NCBI GenBank assembly: GCA_958510825.1
Contig: OY294049.1
Span: 33,570,774-33,634,773, forward strand
Origin: Brachypterus glaber
Lineage: Eukaryota; Arthropoda; Insecta; Coleoptera; Kateretidae
Length of the DNA: 64,000 nt
Reading direction: 5' to 3'
Shown here: positions 46,283 through 58,228 of the stretch, piece by piece
Layout of the letters: each line of letters starts with the position of its first letter
How positions within the stretch are numbered: position 1 is the stretch's first letter
Notes under the pieces: model-generated
Databases searched by the model: none
What the model saw: only the letters and a program-made list of their open reading frames with translations
Told to the model about the DNA's origin: nothing
Position numbers and translations under genes: made by a program

Positions 46283-46585
46283 ACACATAGTTCCCCAGAA
46301 AAATTTAGGTGAACAAAATTGACGAAAGAAACGGGCGACGGGTCCTTGTAGCGGACGGTCTGGACATTATAGAGCCACTCACAAAGGTTCATATTTGGAT
46401 TTAAAATCTTGGTGAAAAATAGTATTAAAATCAATATTTAATTGTAGAGAATCAGCGATTGGTTTAAGTCTGGTTCATCCCGAAGAAATTTTAAGCCATT
46501 ATCTCCCAAATATGAATCTTTGGGATTTTACTGTGAGTGGTTCTATAATGTTCAATTTTCCTGGGGAACTATGTGCCAATGCTAT
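46283..46585. repeat. foldback repeat with ATAGTTCCCCAG arms
   Basis: ACATAGTTCCCCAGAAAAATT at the left pairs with the inverse at the right, and ACATTATAGAGCCACTCACA pairs with TGTGAGTGGTTCTATAATGT. The left arm has about 60 extra bases. Confidence 0.6.
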
Positions 46586-47194
46586 GCCAAAATAAAAAAA
46601 AAAAAGGTTAGCTCCTTCAATTGTTTAAGATTATGTGATATCAGATTGTAAAAACAAGTGATTATCCCAAGCTTATATCACGCAAAAAAGACCTAGAGGT
46701 AAAATAGACAAAAGCGTAAAAAAAGTCTTCTTTAAAAATATCATTATAATGAAATTATAGTTTAAAACCTTTAATAATTAAAGGTTTTAATAAAAACCTT
46801 TTATTGTAGTTTTCAAACTATAAATTCTACTGTGTAGTACGATTATTGTGTAATATAATAAAAAAAACTCATTTCAATACTTTTATATAATTATTATTAT
46901 ATAACTAAAAGGAAAAAAATATATAAATTGTCCAAATATTCGTTCGAGTTTATCTATAAATGTATTAATATTAATTGAGGATCACCCTGTATAACTAAAT
47001 CGTGGTTCAGAAAATATCATTAGCCATTTGAAAAATTGACAATATTTTGAAATGTCAAAGATTTAATGATTCTTCTAGCTAGTCACTCTTTCATGGGATA
47101 GTTATTTATCAAAAAGGATATCTTTAACTGACTGACATCCTTTTTTTTTATTTTATATTTTTTAGTATACCTACATGATTTTAACTGCTAAAAT

Positions 47195-47310
47195 CAGATT
47201 AGCCGTTTACAAACCTGATGAAGCCATATTTCGTTTATCGATTCGTTAAAATCGGTCAAATAGTTTAGGCTCTAGATAGGAACAAACATTCACACATAGT
47301 AGATATCTAC
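47195..47310 (+). repeat. probable LINE/SINE 3'-end fragment
   Basis: TTCGTTAAAATCGGTCAAAT followed by AGTTTAGGCTCTAGATAGGA and ACAAACATTCACACA resembles the translated-frame remnant and 3' end found in many insect LINE-derived repeats. Only this short part is visible. Confidence 0.35.
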
Positions 47311-47849
47311 ACGTTAAAAACCACACGCGTCTTTAGCGTTGTCAGGGTAAAACAAAAGCTGATTAGTTATAAATTATTATAAGTGCGAGTTCAGGCTGTA
47401 ATATCTCTTATATTTTTTTCTTATAGTCCATAATAATATTTCAACGGGTCCGAGCCTCCAAAATGGTTTGACATGTGGGGTGTATAGAGCACAATAACAT
47501 TCAGTCGTTGAAAAACGCATCCGTCATCTTCCCAACAATAATTTCTCATTAACGAGATTCACCTGTTATTAAACACTTCGCAGTTATGCCTTTGAAGAGC
47601 TAATATTTATTTATTTATTTATTTATTTTATTTTATAGGGGACCTTTATTTTATGCAAGTAAAGTTACAAATAAACATTATTTAGCGGAAAAAATGTTTT
47701 TTCTCTACTAGCTTTAGAACATACCATTATTTATCATGTTTTCAGACTGTGAAATTGATTTTCTTCACCTATAGCAATAATAATTTTTCTCTCCTAGTAG
47801 GAGTAAATTTAATAAAAATTTGATTTCTGTCACTTTAGATGTTTCAGTT

Positions 47850-48180
47850 TCAATTTACTTTTATTATAAGGATCAATTTACCAATTTTGAAAGTAATCCC
47901 CCTAAAAACAAAAAAGTTATGGGGGGTTAAACTTTTTAAAAATTCAAAAAACGCTGAAAATTCCGATTAATGTAACTTTTTCAGAAAAAATAACTTTTAT
48001 TATAAGGATCAATTCTACCAATTTTGAAAGTAATCCCCCCAAAAACAAAATAATACGGGGGGTTAAACTTTAAAAAAATTAAATTTTTATCGTTTTTCAC
48101 AAAAATAAATAAAAAAGGAAAAAAAATATTGCAATTTGTTTTAAAGTTTTTTTAGTTCTTTATTGAATTTTGTTTTGTTT
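47850..48180 (+). repeat. A/T-rich interspersed repeat, third copy
   Basis: Two successive blocks of TTTTGAAAGTAATCCCCC followed by GGGGGTTAAACTTT (about 47885 and 48015), about 125 bp apart, match the pair at 30740 and 30860. Confidence 0.6.
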
Positions 48181-48189
48181 TTTCCTTAA

Positions 48190-48740
48190 GCCTGACCATA
48201 GAACTTTTACCTCAAGAAATCTACCGTATGCTTTGTTTGAAGCGTGAACCAACTAGGGTGAGGGGCTGGTGGGGAGTGACTATTGTTTACACCTAGTACG
48301 CGTAAAGAGAGAGAAAGAATGTGTAAACGCACAGTCTAATGTCATAAAATGACTGACAGGGGTACAGTGTTGCCGATTTGAAACATACACTTTGGATATT
48401 TTATTATAAATTTTAAGAAACATTAGTTCTGTATGAGTTTTATATGAACTAGTAGTTAAATTTTAATAGATTTAAATATACTATATTATTAAACATAATT
48501 ATAGTATACACAATAAAGTTTTTTTTATTTTTAATTTAAGTATAATGATTTTAATTCATGATAAGGTGGAAACTACGCAACATCGCTACTAGGTAGCCTG
48601 AAAGTCGACTAGCGACATCTACATTTTACACCACAAAGCTGTAGCGTGTTTATGTTAGTAAATAAACAAACAAAAAGATGACACCTTCATAAACATTGGT
48701 CTGAAATTACTTCTTGAGGTAAAAGTTCTTTGGCCTGAAC
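48190..48740. mobile_element. inverted-repeat element, ends AGAACTTTTACCTCAAGAA
   Basis: The left block AGAACTTTTACCTCAAGAA near 48200 is matched by its inverse near 48710-48730, with similar CCTGA-CC sequence outside each. The 550-bp interior is non-coding and AT-rich. A MITE or a deleted DNA transposon. Confidence 0.6.
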
Positions 48741-50483
48741 GTTCAAAAAAAATCATTAAAAGGTGGTATTCATATAAGACCACTAGTCCCCAAGCCCAGG
48801 GGGGCTAAAACCAAGGCTAGTTCTTCTTTGCCCCCTAGTTAAGGCTCTGTATTAATATAAAATACGAAGCAATGCATTTCTTCGCGGCATGTTTATGCCT
48901 TTTGTCCGCATTTTCGTTACGTTTTCTACGTGATGATTAGTACGAAGCCTCATCCCACACCATTTAATTTGAATATATTGTGACATCGAACACCAATAAA
49001 TTCATTTTTAATGCGAGCTTTATTAAGAAATGTCCCAACAATTTTTAACGATGAAAGGATGTGAAATAATAAAGCATTTTAATATGCGGCTGATGTGGCG
49101 TTATTATTACTTTTTTTACCAAGAAATATTACTTGCATTATTATTTTTTTATTACCAACACGGTGTCATAAATATGGCAATTATGGTTCTATATTTGTGG
49201 TTTGAGTAAATTATTTAGTATCACACTTTGTATAAGGCCGAAATTAAGAATGTAAAATAAATTATTGCTTATTGATACAAGGACTGTGCCAGTTGGGCCC
49301 GATTTCCCATTAGGCAATACTATAGTAAAAATTTTCACTATAGCCGAGCGAGCTCTCAACTTTACGCTTTAACCTTCGTAACGCAGGATGCGTGCAAGTG
49401 AGACACAATCATCTAAAAAGCCAACTTTTTGTGGAAACACCGGTTAACCGTACGATTTTTATCCCCACCACTAAATTCGTATAACCGACAATTCTCACAA
49501 AAACGCATTGGTTATTTTTTGAGGTTTTGACAAGTACCCAACCTAACTTCTCCCAAAAAACTGCTAAGGTATATACTTTTTTTATATTTCCTTTGGATAA
49601 GATATGATGAAAAAGCACTTAAACTACATTTCCAAGTTTATTTGCTCATGGGGAAGGTAATAAACAACAATAATAAGTTCAAATAGTTTTTTATATAAGA
49701 ATTTAATTTTAAACCAGATAATCAAACACTTAGAAGTTAGAAAATAAAAGTTGAAATACCTCCCTATTGAAAATGACGGGTTTGTGCACCATTTATACCC
49801 GCCTAGACCCGTCATTTTCAACAGGGCTTACCTACACTATTTTTTACATTTTGCATACCTCCGAACCTGTGTTAGACGCGGTTACTGCCGGTTAGTGACG
49901 TCATCGCCTCCCCTCACTTACCGTATGTAACCGAATCTCACAAAAACGAGTTTCAGTAACCTGGTTAGTTCCGGTGACCCGACAAAAAATTGGCTATAGT
50001 AATTGCGCCGGCTATACCAATACTAGCCTAACATTTTTAGTTGACGACCTTTTATCTTCATTTTTGGTCATCAAGTCATAATAGTTTCATAGTGTCTGAG
50101 ACTAGTTTGTTCATAAGCGAAGTGGATGACCTTTTTTTTCTATTTAATTTAAATTAAAATATTTATTTTTGCGGTGCATAGGGCGACAAATTCTATGAAA
50201 CCGACCCTGGGCTGCAGCTAATTGTAAATCCCAACAATGTCACATCTCCCTCACTGTTTTAATAAAAGTTGTAATATGAAAAACCGATTTTTTTTAATTT
50301 TTGCTATTTTTCTACATATCGTGTTGTAAATTTCACGATGTTGTATCTCAATTTTTTTCGATTTTGAGATTTTGGACTTAAACGCTTTATATTATCAATT
50401 TACATCTAAAACATAAATTTCACCTGCTATTTTTTTTAAACAACAAAAATATAAGCAAAATAGTAACGTACATTTGGTAGATT
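48741..50483. other. unassigned DNA with possible decayed inverted-repeat element
   Basis: TAGGCAATACTATAG near 49312 and its rough inverse near 50010 may be ends of an old element, and CAAAAACG-type blocks recur inside with GTAACCG sequences. The match is too loose to call. A perfect CRE palindrome lies at 49896-49903. Confidence 0.35.
49763..49828. repeat. short hairpin with TGAAAATGACGGGT arms
   Basis: CCCTATTGAAAATGACGGGT pairs with GACCCGTCATTTTCAACAGGG across about 25 bases. Confidence 0.7.
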
Positions 50484-51295
50484 ACACCGGCACACAAAAT
50501 AAAAAAAAATCTCGAGTGCGGCAGACCAGACTTGTCAATTATTACGTATTTTGGGTCGCTGAATCTGAATCCGAGGTCAGAATTTAAAAGTTACCGTTTA
50601 AAATGGCGGATCCAATATGGCGGATTATGTTTTTTAAAGCAATTTGCTTGAAACTTGGTACTCGAGGGTTTTTGAGGTCGCTGATTACGAATCTGGTGCC
50701 AGTTTTCCAAAATTCAAAGTTTCGGATGCAATATGGCGGATTAGATTTTTTTAAGTTGCTCGGATTTGCTTGCAACTTGGTACTCGGGGGTTTTTGGGGT
50801 CGCTGATTATGATTCTGGTGCCACTTTTCCAAAATTCAAAATAGCGGATTTAATATTGCGGATTAATTTTTCCGAGAATCTTTAAAAAATCTAATTCGCC
50901 ATATTGGATTCGCTATTTTGAATTTTGGAAAACTGACACCAGATTCGTAATCAGCGACCCCAAAAACCCCCGAGTAGCAAGTTTCAAGCGAATCGGATTA
51001 ATTTTAAAAAATCCTCCATTTTGGTCAGCCATATTGAATCCGCCATTTTTATTTTTAAGGATATTGTTATGTAATTAAAACTTTTGCATCGGAATCCACT
51101 GTAAGAATTTCGAAACTAACTCGCGTTTTCTTATTACAGCACAAAATCTACCAAAAAAGTAAGTTTGATGAGGTTAGAAAAAAAGTAAACGCTAACTTTT
51201 AAATTCTGATCTAGGATTCAGATTCAGCGACCCAAAATACGTAAGAATTGACTAGTCTGGTCTGCCGTACTCGAGTTTTTTTTGTGTGCCGGTGT
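50484..51295. mobile_element. long foldback element with ACACCGGCACACAAAA ends
   Basis: The left end ACACCGGCACACAAAATAAA and the right end TTTGTGTGCCGGTGTT are inverse. Arms share GCGGCAGACCAGACTTGTCA-type and CGTATTTTGGGTCGCTGAAT blocks. The middle carries several tandem and inverted copies of a TCCAAAATTCAAA...AATATGGCGGATT block of about 110 bp. It lies 540 bp upstream of the SoxF acceptor. Confidence 0.8.
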
Positions 51296-51814
51296 TATTA
51301 TAATAATTATTGTAGTGAATTTTAAGATTTTTGCTGTATTATAGAAAATTAACTAAACGATTTTAACAAAATTTCCTATTTGTTAAAGAATTAGGTGTGA
51401 TTTCTTTTACTCCTCGGTGACTCATGGGTTTAAGTATGTTTTAAAGGTGTGTACCGAATATTAACTTAAGTATAACTGACAACTGGCCAGCAATTTAAAA
51501 TATTTATATTATCCAGATTTTCTTCCAATAGACCAATAAACCATAAAGTATGACCCTTTGACCCATTTTTTTATTAGAAATAGTATATTTAAAAATATAT
51601 TTAATTGTAAAAAGTAATTAAATCTAATAATTACCAATTTTAACAGAAAAATATTATGATTTATTTTCATACAATTTTACATTTTTGAACAATATGATAT
51701 AACACCTTATGCTAAATGACTTTGTAATAAATTAAAACATTTAGAAGATAGTGTTTATTTAATTGACAAGATAACAACTTGCTTCCTTTTCGTATAACAA
51801 AAACGTCCACGTAT

Positions 51815-51837
51815 TAATTAAATAATTTTTGTTGCAG
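51815..51837 (+). promoter_or_regulatory. 3' splice site (intron acceptor) of the SoxF exon
   Basis: The intron ends in a T-rich run followed by TTGCAG, immediately before the in-frame HMG-box sequence. The split Gly codon gives a phase-1 intron inside the HMG box. SoxF genes are known to have an intron in the HMG box, which fits. There is no long pyrimidine tract beyond the short T run. Confidence 0.75.
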
Positions 51838-53175
51838 GTAAAAAGTGGCGCTCTTTGACCCCTCAAGACAGACGACCCTTCGTAGAAGAAGCTGAAAAGT
51901 TAAGAGTGATACACATGACTGAACACCCCAACTATAAGTACCGACCGAGACGTAGGAAGCACAATAAACAGCGGGCCACTTCCGGTACGGGGCCCCGGGT
52001 CGGAACCTCTTTACCCAGTCCGACACTGTCCAACATGTCACCCAGATACTCAGGATACATTCCCAACTCGCCCAGTGTATCGTCCCAAAGCAACTATGCG
52101 TCCTTAGACTTTCCTAGTCCTGGAGGAACCTCAGACTTCTCACAGCAAGATAGAAGATATAGTCCTGATAGTTATAACAAAATTAGTCCGTATAATAGTT
52201 ACGTAGGATATCAACCCAACTACCAAAAGAGTCCTTATGCAATGCAAACCCCTGACATATCACCCACTCATAGTCCTGAACCTAAAGTAATTAAATCACC
52301 TACGAGTCCACAAGAGAACAAAGAAAGCCCCCAGGAGAAGAACTCGGCTTTACCCACGCCAGAGCTGTCTCCCCTAGAAACCGAGAAAGAACAGCAGTAC
52401 CAGTATGAGGAAAAACAACGGGTATCTAACATCCAGCACACGAACAACGTTTCTTCTAACATGACCTCAACTAACATGAGCCCAGCGCAACAAAGCTACA
52501 ACACTAGAGTACAAAACTTCAGGCAAAACAACGTAAACTACACTAACACTCAACCCATCACTTCCGTGCCCATGGCAAACGGAATGTATGTGATGTGTGC
52601 GAACAAAAGCTCAGTTGAACAAGGACACGTTGTCACGGGTACATTTTATCCTCCCGTAGCTAGCTCACAAGATCAACAGCTCATGGGTACAAATCAAAAT
52701 AATTTAAGCACAATTGGTAATAACCCTACGCCTAATATACATTATTACAGTAATATGCAGCAGTATTATACGAAAGATTATTTACCTACGTATGATCCTA
52801 CAGATCAGTCAGGGAATAAGGATTTCATGGCGTATCCACAACACCCTGCCATGCACTCATACAAACCTTCCATCGAGGAAGCATATCAGGAATACTCTGA
52901 CAACACGCTGGTCCATTATATGCCTCAACCNNNNNNNNNNNNNNNNNNNNNNNNNNNNNNNNNNNNNNNNNNNNNNNNNNNNNNNNNNNNNNNNNNNNNN
53001 NNNNNNNNNNNNNNNNNNNNNNNNNNNNNNNNNNNNNNNNNNNNNNNNNNNNNNNNNNNNNNNNNNNNNNNNNNNNNNNNNNNNNNNNNNNNNNNNNNNN
53101 NNNNNNNNNNNNNNNNNNNNNNNNNNNNNNGTTGAAATTGAAGAAGTCAAAATTATGGCTCCTATGTATTCGTAA
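51838..53175 (+). CDS. Sox15: SoxF-group transcription factor (Sox15-like), terminal coding exon, gap inside
   Basis: This exon encodes the C-terminal part of a SoxF HMG-box transcription factor, a nuclear DNA-binding protein. In Drosophila the single SoxF gene, Sox15, acts in support cells of external sense organs and in the wing hinge (established knowledge). The exon begins after a TTGCAG acceptor; its first two bases complete a Gly codon and the frame reads [20 protein letters not shown], then [19 protein letters not shown], which is the end of the HMG box with its basic nuclear-localisation tail. The HMG N-terminal half is absent. About 310 residues of low-complexity tail follow, rich in Ser/Thr-Pro, Asn, Gln and Tyr, with no stop before the N gap at 52931. 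After the gap one frame reads [14 protein letters not shown] and stops at 53175; I take this as the protein end. That frame needs a gap of 3k+1 bases, while the file has 200 Ns (3k+2), so the gap size is probably nominal. Confidence 0.85.
52931..53130. other. assembly gap of 200 Ns inside the SoxF coding exon
   Basis: Two hundred consecutive Ns interrupt the coding exon just after the residues HYMPQ. A round 200 suggests a placeholder length. In vertebrate SoxF proteins a beta-catenin-binding motif lies toward the C-terminus; any such motif here could be hidden in the gap (inference). Confidence 0.98.
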
Positions 53176-53349
53176 AAATTGCTTAATGATTAAATTCGAG
53201 ATTAAATTACATCTTATTTGCAGAACAAAATGTCAAGGAATAACAATAAGCATAAGCAATGGGATCCAGACCTACTTTGAAAAAAAATCGGATATTGCCG
53301 AAACTAGGAACCCTTTTTCAAATGCACAAAAATGAAAAAAATGAACTGT

Positions 53350-53372
53350 AATAAAATTGTTTTCATAATAAA
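53350..53372 (+). terminator. candidate polyadenylation signals of the SoxF gene
   Basis: Two AATAAA hexamers, at 53350-53355 and 53367-53372, lie about 175-195 bp after the proposed stop codon. The position suits a short 3' UTR, but AATAAA is common in such AT-rich DNA, so this is only suggestive. Confidence 0.4.
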
Positions 53373-53565
53373 CTATGGTTCGTTATAATAAGTATGTTGT
53401 TATATAAAAAAAAACATCAAAAAGTAATACCACCTATTAAATATTGGATAAATTGTCAATGGTATCCGAAATAAGCCGACTTTCCTATATTCTGTAAAAT
53501 ATATAACCAATTAGAATCAAGCATTTTCAGAGTTATGCAATAAAACTAAATTTGTAATCTTACTC

Positions 53566-53776
53566 TCAAATCATTTTACAGTTAACCTTACTTTTTGCAA
53601 ATAACAGACAATTATTGTCTGTTTGATATAATTAATATATTCTTACATTTTAAGGAATTTTAATGCTTATCGGCAACGCTGCTTATGTGCGGATTGGCAA
53701 CCGCGAAAAAAAACGCCTTACTTTTTAACTAAGACACTTTTATTTGTTAGTGCCAGTACTTGGTGTAGAATTAATT
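53566..53776 (+). repeat. interspersed repeat with CTTGGTGTAGAATTAA end, copy 4
   Basis: Runs from TCAAATCATTTTACAGTTAA through AGGAATTTTAATGCTTATCG and GGCAACGCTGC to CAGTACTTGGTGTAGAATTA. It lies about 190 bp after the candidate SoxF poly(A) signals. Confidence 0.65.
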
Positions 53777-54177
53777 AGCTCTGCATTATCAATAAAAATT
53801 CAATGTTCCTAAATATTAAAATGAGTAATAACTATTACTTATTTTAAATCGCAAAAAATAAGCTGTATCGTGATCCTGGAAATATTTCCGTACTTATTAT
53901 GAAATATTTTCAAAATATGGAAAAAACTATATTTTGTATATTTATATTATAACAAATTATTTACATTTAATAAAACATTGTTTACTTTAATTTAATTTTT
54001 ATGTTAATAATCCTATGCGATTACGTCAAAAATGATAAGATATGCCTAAATTTTGTATTTTAGAGACTAATCAGATAAAATCTAATTCTTATGCATACAT
54101 AATTTTCCACATTTTGATGAAAATAAATAACGAGTAGCAAATAAATTATTGAAACTTAATTATGTAGGTAAATAATA

Positions 54178-54790
54178 CAGGGTGTATTTAAAATAGGGAC
54201 TTTTAATAAAATATGACATAAAACTCCTAAAAACATGTCTAAAAATGCGTCGTAAGGGAGTTAAGCCCCTTTGAGTGCGGCTAAAAAATTCGGTTTTTAT
54301 TTAATAACTCAGGAACCCTTTGAGATATAGAAACGAGGCTTTGCACGTGAACTAATCTTAATAAGGCCCATCTTTGCATGTTATTTGCATGTACTTGTTT
54401 TGACCAGGGGCAAAATGGGGCGGCATTTTCAGTTTTTTGTCTCAAACTATTTTCTGTGTAACTTTTTTGTATTTTTTATGTATTTCAAAAATAAAATTAC
54501 AAAAAACTTACACAGAAAAAATTGTTTGTGGACAAAAAACTGATAAGGCCCCCCGTTTCACACACACCTGGTCATAATAAGTACATAAAAATAACATACG
54601 AAGATGGGCCTTATTAAGATAAGTTCACGTGCTTTATCTCAAAGGGTTCCTGAGTTATTAAATAAAAACTGAATTTTTTAACCACTTTCAAAGGGACTTA
54701 GCTCCCTTAAAACGCATTTTTAGACATACAAAGGAACTTTTTGTCATATTTTCTGATGTAGAATCACCCTATTTCAAATATACCGTGTAT
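54178..54790. mobile_element. foldback element with ACAGGGTGTATTTAAAATAG ends
   Basis: Left ACAGGGTGTATTTAAAATAG and right CTATTTCAAATATACCGTGT are inverse ends. The arms share TCTAAAAATGCGTCGTAAGG, AACTCAGGAACCCTTTGAGA and GATGGGCCTTATTAAG-type blocks. Related longer copies are at 16070 and 60021. Confidence 0.75.
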
Positions 54791-55094
54791 ACAGGGTGGT
54801 CCATTTATCATGACAATCCTTAATATTTTAATAATTGCTAGATTATCAACAAAAGTTATGAGCCTAATGGAAGCACAAAATGGTGTATATTGGATATACT
54901 TAGGAGGCACAGTGGACGCAGGGACACAAGGGGGGACATTTTTTCAAATGGAAAGGAGAGTTGTATGATACGTCATTTTAAAGCTTATTAAATTCTCTAT
55001 TTTGACCATATAATTTTTAATTAAAAAAAAATCTTAGATTTTTTTTTAATTAATTTAAAAGTATAATTTACGTTTTTGCATCATTGAATAAAAT

Positions 55095-55430
55095 ATTTTA
55101 TCCAATACATATAGATAATAAGACAATTACCAGCTTTATTTTAAATAGATAAACTCAATAATAACCCCCGCGTGGCTTTTACTTTATTGAATGGATAATT
55201 ATTTATTTTACCCACTCAACTGTCACTTGTCAAATTATTTTCTTGTAAATGTCATTCAAATTTTTAATTAAAATATGAATTCCTAAGCTATTTATTGGAT
55301 AAAACCTTGTATGGCACTCATGGGTAAACCGATATTGCCCTCTCGAAAATTAACCTGCTTGGCTGACGCCTTAGTTAATTTTCTCATGGGCAATATCTTA
55401 CTTTACCCACTAGTACCATAAATAACTATT
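55095..55430 (+). mobile_element. single AATAGTTATTTAT-type MITE unit
   Basis: It matches one arm of the palindrome at 28585 from TTATCCAATACAT to TACCATAAATAACTATT. This copy stands alone, showing that the arm is an independent unit of about 335 bp. It has an inner stem around GAAAATTAACCTGCTTGGCT. Non-coding. Confidence 0.75.
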
Positions 55431-56580
55431 ATTTGAAAATATGTATTTATCTTGAGGTCATTAACCGACATAATTCTAAATACATATAACTCAATTTATT
55501 TGCTAATAACTCAATTATAACTCAATTATAACTCAATTTATTTGCTAATGGTATCTTTCGCATTAAAAAATACCAAACCTTCTATGTTAAAACAATGTTT
55601 TAGCTGATATTAAAAAATGAATATACATTTGTTAAATATTTGTGTATAAATTGTATATAAAAATTGTATATATTTATTTGTTTTTATTTATTTAGAAATA
55701 TAATTTTAAGTTTTTAAAAATACTTTTGTACAAACCAAGACTGTTGGTATTTTAGTTTTTATAGAAAAAGACAATTTTAATGACAATACACAAAACAATC
55801 ACATATGTTCATGATAAGAATTCCTACACACATAAAAATAACAGTGATAACTTATACTATTCCAAATCATATTAAGTAACTTTGGTATTTTTTTGCTGCT
55901 TTTAGCAATAAAAATTATTAAACGTTTTTTATTTGAAATTTAAATAAAATTCATTATAATAAAAAATATTCTTCTACTATTATTCTTTGTTATGCTAAAT
56001 AAAAATGGTGCACAAGACTATTCAGCATTAAATATTTATATGTATAATTCTTGGGCATATACTTTACTTACCTTAATCTGGGGCATGTAACATAATAATA
56101 AGTCGTGGCTCAAAGGTGTACTTGACTTAGTCGATAAAACATGGCACATTCGTTACAAGATGATGTTTTTAATGATACCAACCAAACGGCAAAAAATATT
56201 GCCTAGTTATTTATTATGATTTGCATTAATGCCTACTTTAATTAATTAAAACTGTAGGTACCTATCTCATTTTTTTTGTTCAAATATTAGATGTTTTATT
56301 TTTTAGTTTGTAAAGAGATTTTAATGAAAACCAAAGTTTGTATATTATGTATTATATTATACTCTTTTAAATATTGGTAATTAATATGTACATATATTTA
56401 GTTTTAATTTGTATAATTATGGGAATATATATTATTTAAATTTTATTTTTTCGTTTTATTTTTATCCCTAAATAATTTAACGACAACCTAATAAATTTAA
56501 AAACTAAAAGATATACAATATATGCCCTGTATACATGTACAAGCATATAAAATTACTTCAAATAATTCTAGAAAAGTCTA
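55431..56580. other. unassigned, extremely AT-rich DNA
   Basis: No coding frame. A small tandem of AACTCAATTATAACTCAATT lies at about 55480-55550. Otherwise A/T runs only. Confidence 0.5.
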
Positions 56581-56791
56581 CAGTACCTATACATAAGATC
56601 TCCTCATAGTAATGTATACTAGAGACATAATCACGCCAACAGCGCGCCGAACGCGCTCATGATTCTAGTGGGAAGTATTCTATGCTGGCCAACTGAAGTA
56701 CTGAGCCTCGGTTCGCACTCGACAAAGCGTGCAGAAAGTTGCAAAGTTGTCATTTTATTATGCTATGGGGAGATCTCCTTTACACGTACTG
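56581..56791. mobile_element. short inverted-repeat element with CAGTAC ends
   Basis: The left end CAGTACCTATACATAAGATC continues CTCCTCATAG; the right end is its imperfect inverse ending GTACTG. TA lies on both sides. The interior is richer in GC and includes CAACAGCGCGCCGAACGCGC. Probably a 211-bp Tc1/mariner-type MITE. Confidence 0.65.
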
Positions 56792-56994
56792 TAGATGTCA
56801 TTTAGAAGTTTACCATCCAGAAATAAATCATTTCATTTAATTAATTAATTAATAGTAAAACACTGTTTCTTAGTGGTATACTTAAAGAATCAATTGATTC
56901 TAATTTACTAATGAAATGACTACTTAATTACTAATTAAATTACTACTAAATTACTAATTAAACTTTGCAGTACATTAATCCCACTGTACATATA

Positions 56995-57110
56995 TGGGCG
57001 CACCAGGGCCGTAACTAGGGGGCGAGGGGGATTCTAAGCCCCCCTGGCCTTGTTTTAAGTCCCCCCTAGCGTTTCGTTGAGTCCCCTTGGCGTGTTTTAA
57101 GCCACCTACA
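56995..57110. repeat. hAT-like terminus fragment CAGGGCCGTAACTAGGGGG
   Basis: CAGGGCCGTAACTAGGGGGCG opens a GC-richer patch with repeated CCCCCCT/GTTTTAAG blocks. The start resembles CAGGGCCGTAGCG at 6792 and other hAT-type ends, but no matching far end was seen. Confidence 0.4.
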
Positions 57111-58228
57111 TATGGACTTTTAACCTTATATATAATAAAAAATCTAGTGGGAATGCCTGCGCGCCGCGGAGTGTCCTGGAAAATTCAAAAAAAAAAAGCC
57201 TGCGGCGCTAAACTCAATTCCAATAAGGTGATACCACAATTTTAATTAATAGGTAAAATAATTTACATACCTTTATCTGAAAAATGTGAAACCTTTCAAA
57301 TTTAATTAATTAATTTTAATTTTGTCCACTCGGACAAAATCAAACAACCCTGCATATTATTAGTATCTTTATTACACCTTAAAGCGACCATATATTTTTA
57401 AAAGCTGCCAAGTTACATGTTACAGAAACGAAAAAGTAACAATTCCCGGTATTAAGATCGATATTGTAAATTTTTTTATTTTTTTATTTAAAGAAGAACT
57501 AGATGGTACATTTCAGAATGCGATGGTTTGATCGGAATAGAATTAATTTAATTTGTATTGGTAGAATCTGAGGTAGACTTTCGTAAATTACAAAGGCGGC
57601 GATCTCCTTTTGAGATATTTAGTAGACCGCAGGCCAACGGATAATTTATTATTGTAAACATTCAGTCACTGCCTTTTTTACACAATCACGCTACGTCGTC
57701 TCTAATTTTTACATGCGCGCAATATTGGGTGACATCCTCTTATTGAATTTTAAACCAACATGTACAGTAGGGTGCACCGAAAAAAAATTGCTAATCGACT
57801 ATGCGGTAAGTGTAGGGAATTAAATTTGAAATCGACTGGTAAAATTTCTTTTTTTGATAAAAAACCTCTAGACCCCTTCGCAACAGACCCGAAGTTTCCT
57901 AGTTTTTTTAGACAATAGTGTATAGTTGTTGTCTTATGACTTTCTTTTTTTGACTACTCTGTAGTCTTAACCTAACCAAAAGTTATAAAATGACACTTTT
58001 TTTATTTAGAGTCACTCCTTAAAAGGAAGTGCGTCAGTTCTGAGACACCCTGTATATCGATATCTACTTAAATATTTAAATTTTTAAAAAATCATCTTTA
58101 TGAATTTTTTTTAGAATTAATTGGACTCTGTTAGAATTTCTAACTAAGAAATAATAATTTTGAATAAAAAACCTTTTACTAGAAAGGTTCGAAGGACCAT
58201 AATATTAATGTTAGTAAGTACAGTTTTA

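Noticed and set aside
47603..47632. (ATTT)n run as a LINE tail
   Set aside because: No RT or other LINE sequence precedes it; treated as a simple microsatellite.
51855..53135. TTG at 51855 as a translation start and TGA at 53133 as the stop for the SoxF ORF
   Set aside because: Five residues of HMG box (KKWRS) precede it and a splice acceptor lies at 51837; the stop depends on the nominal N count.
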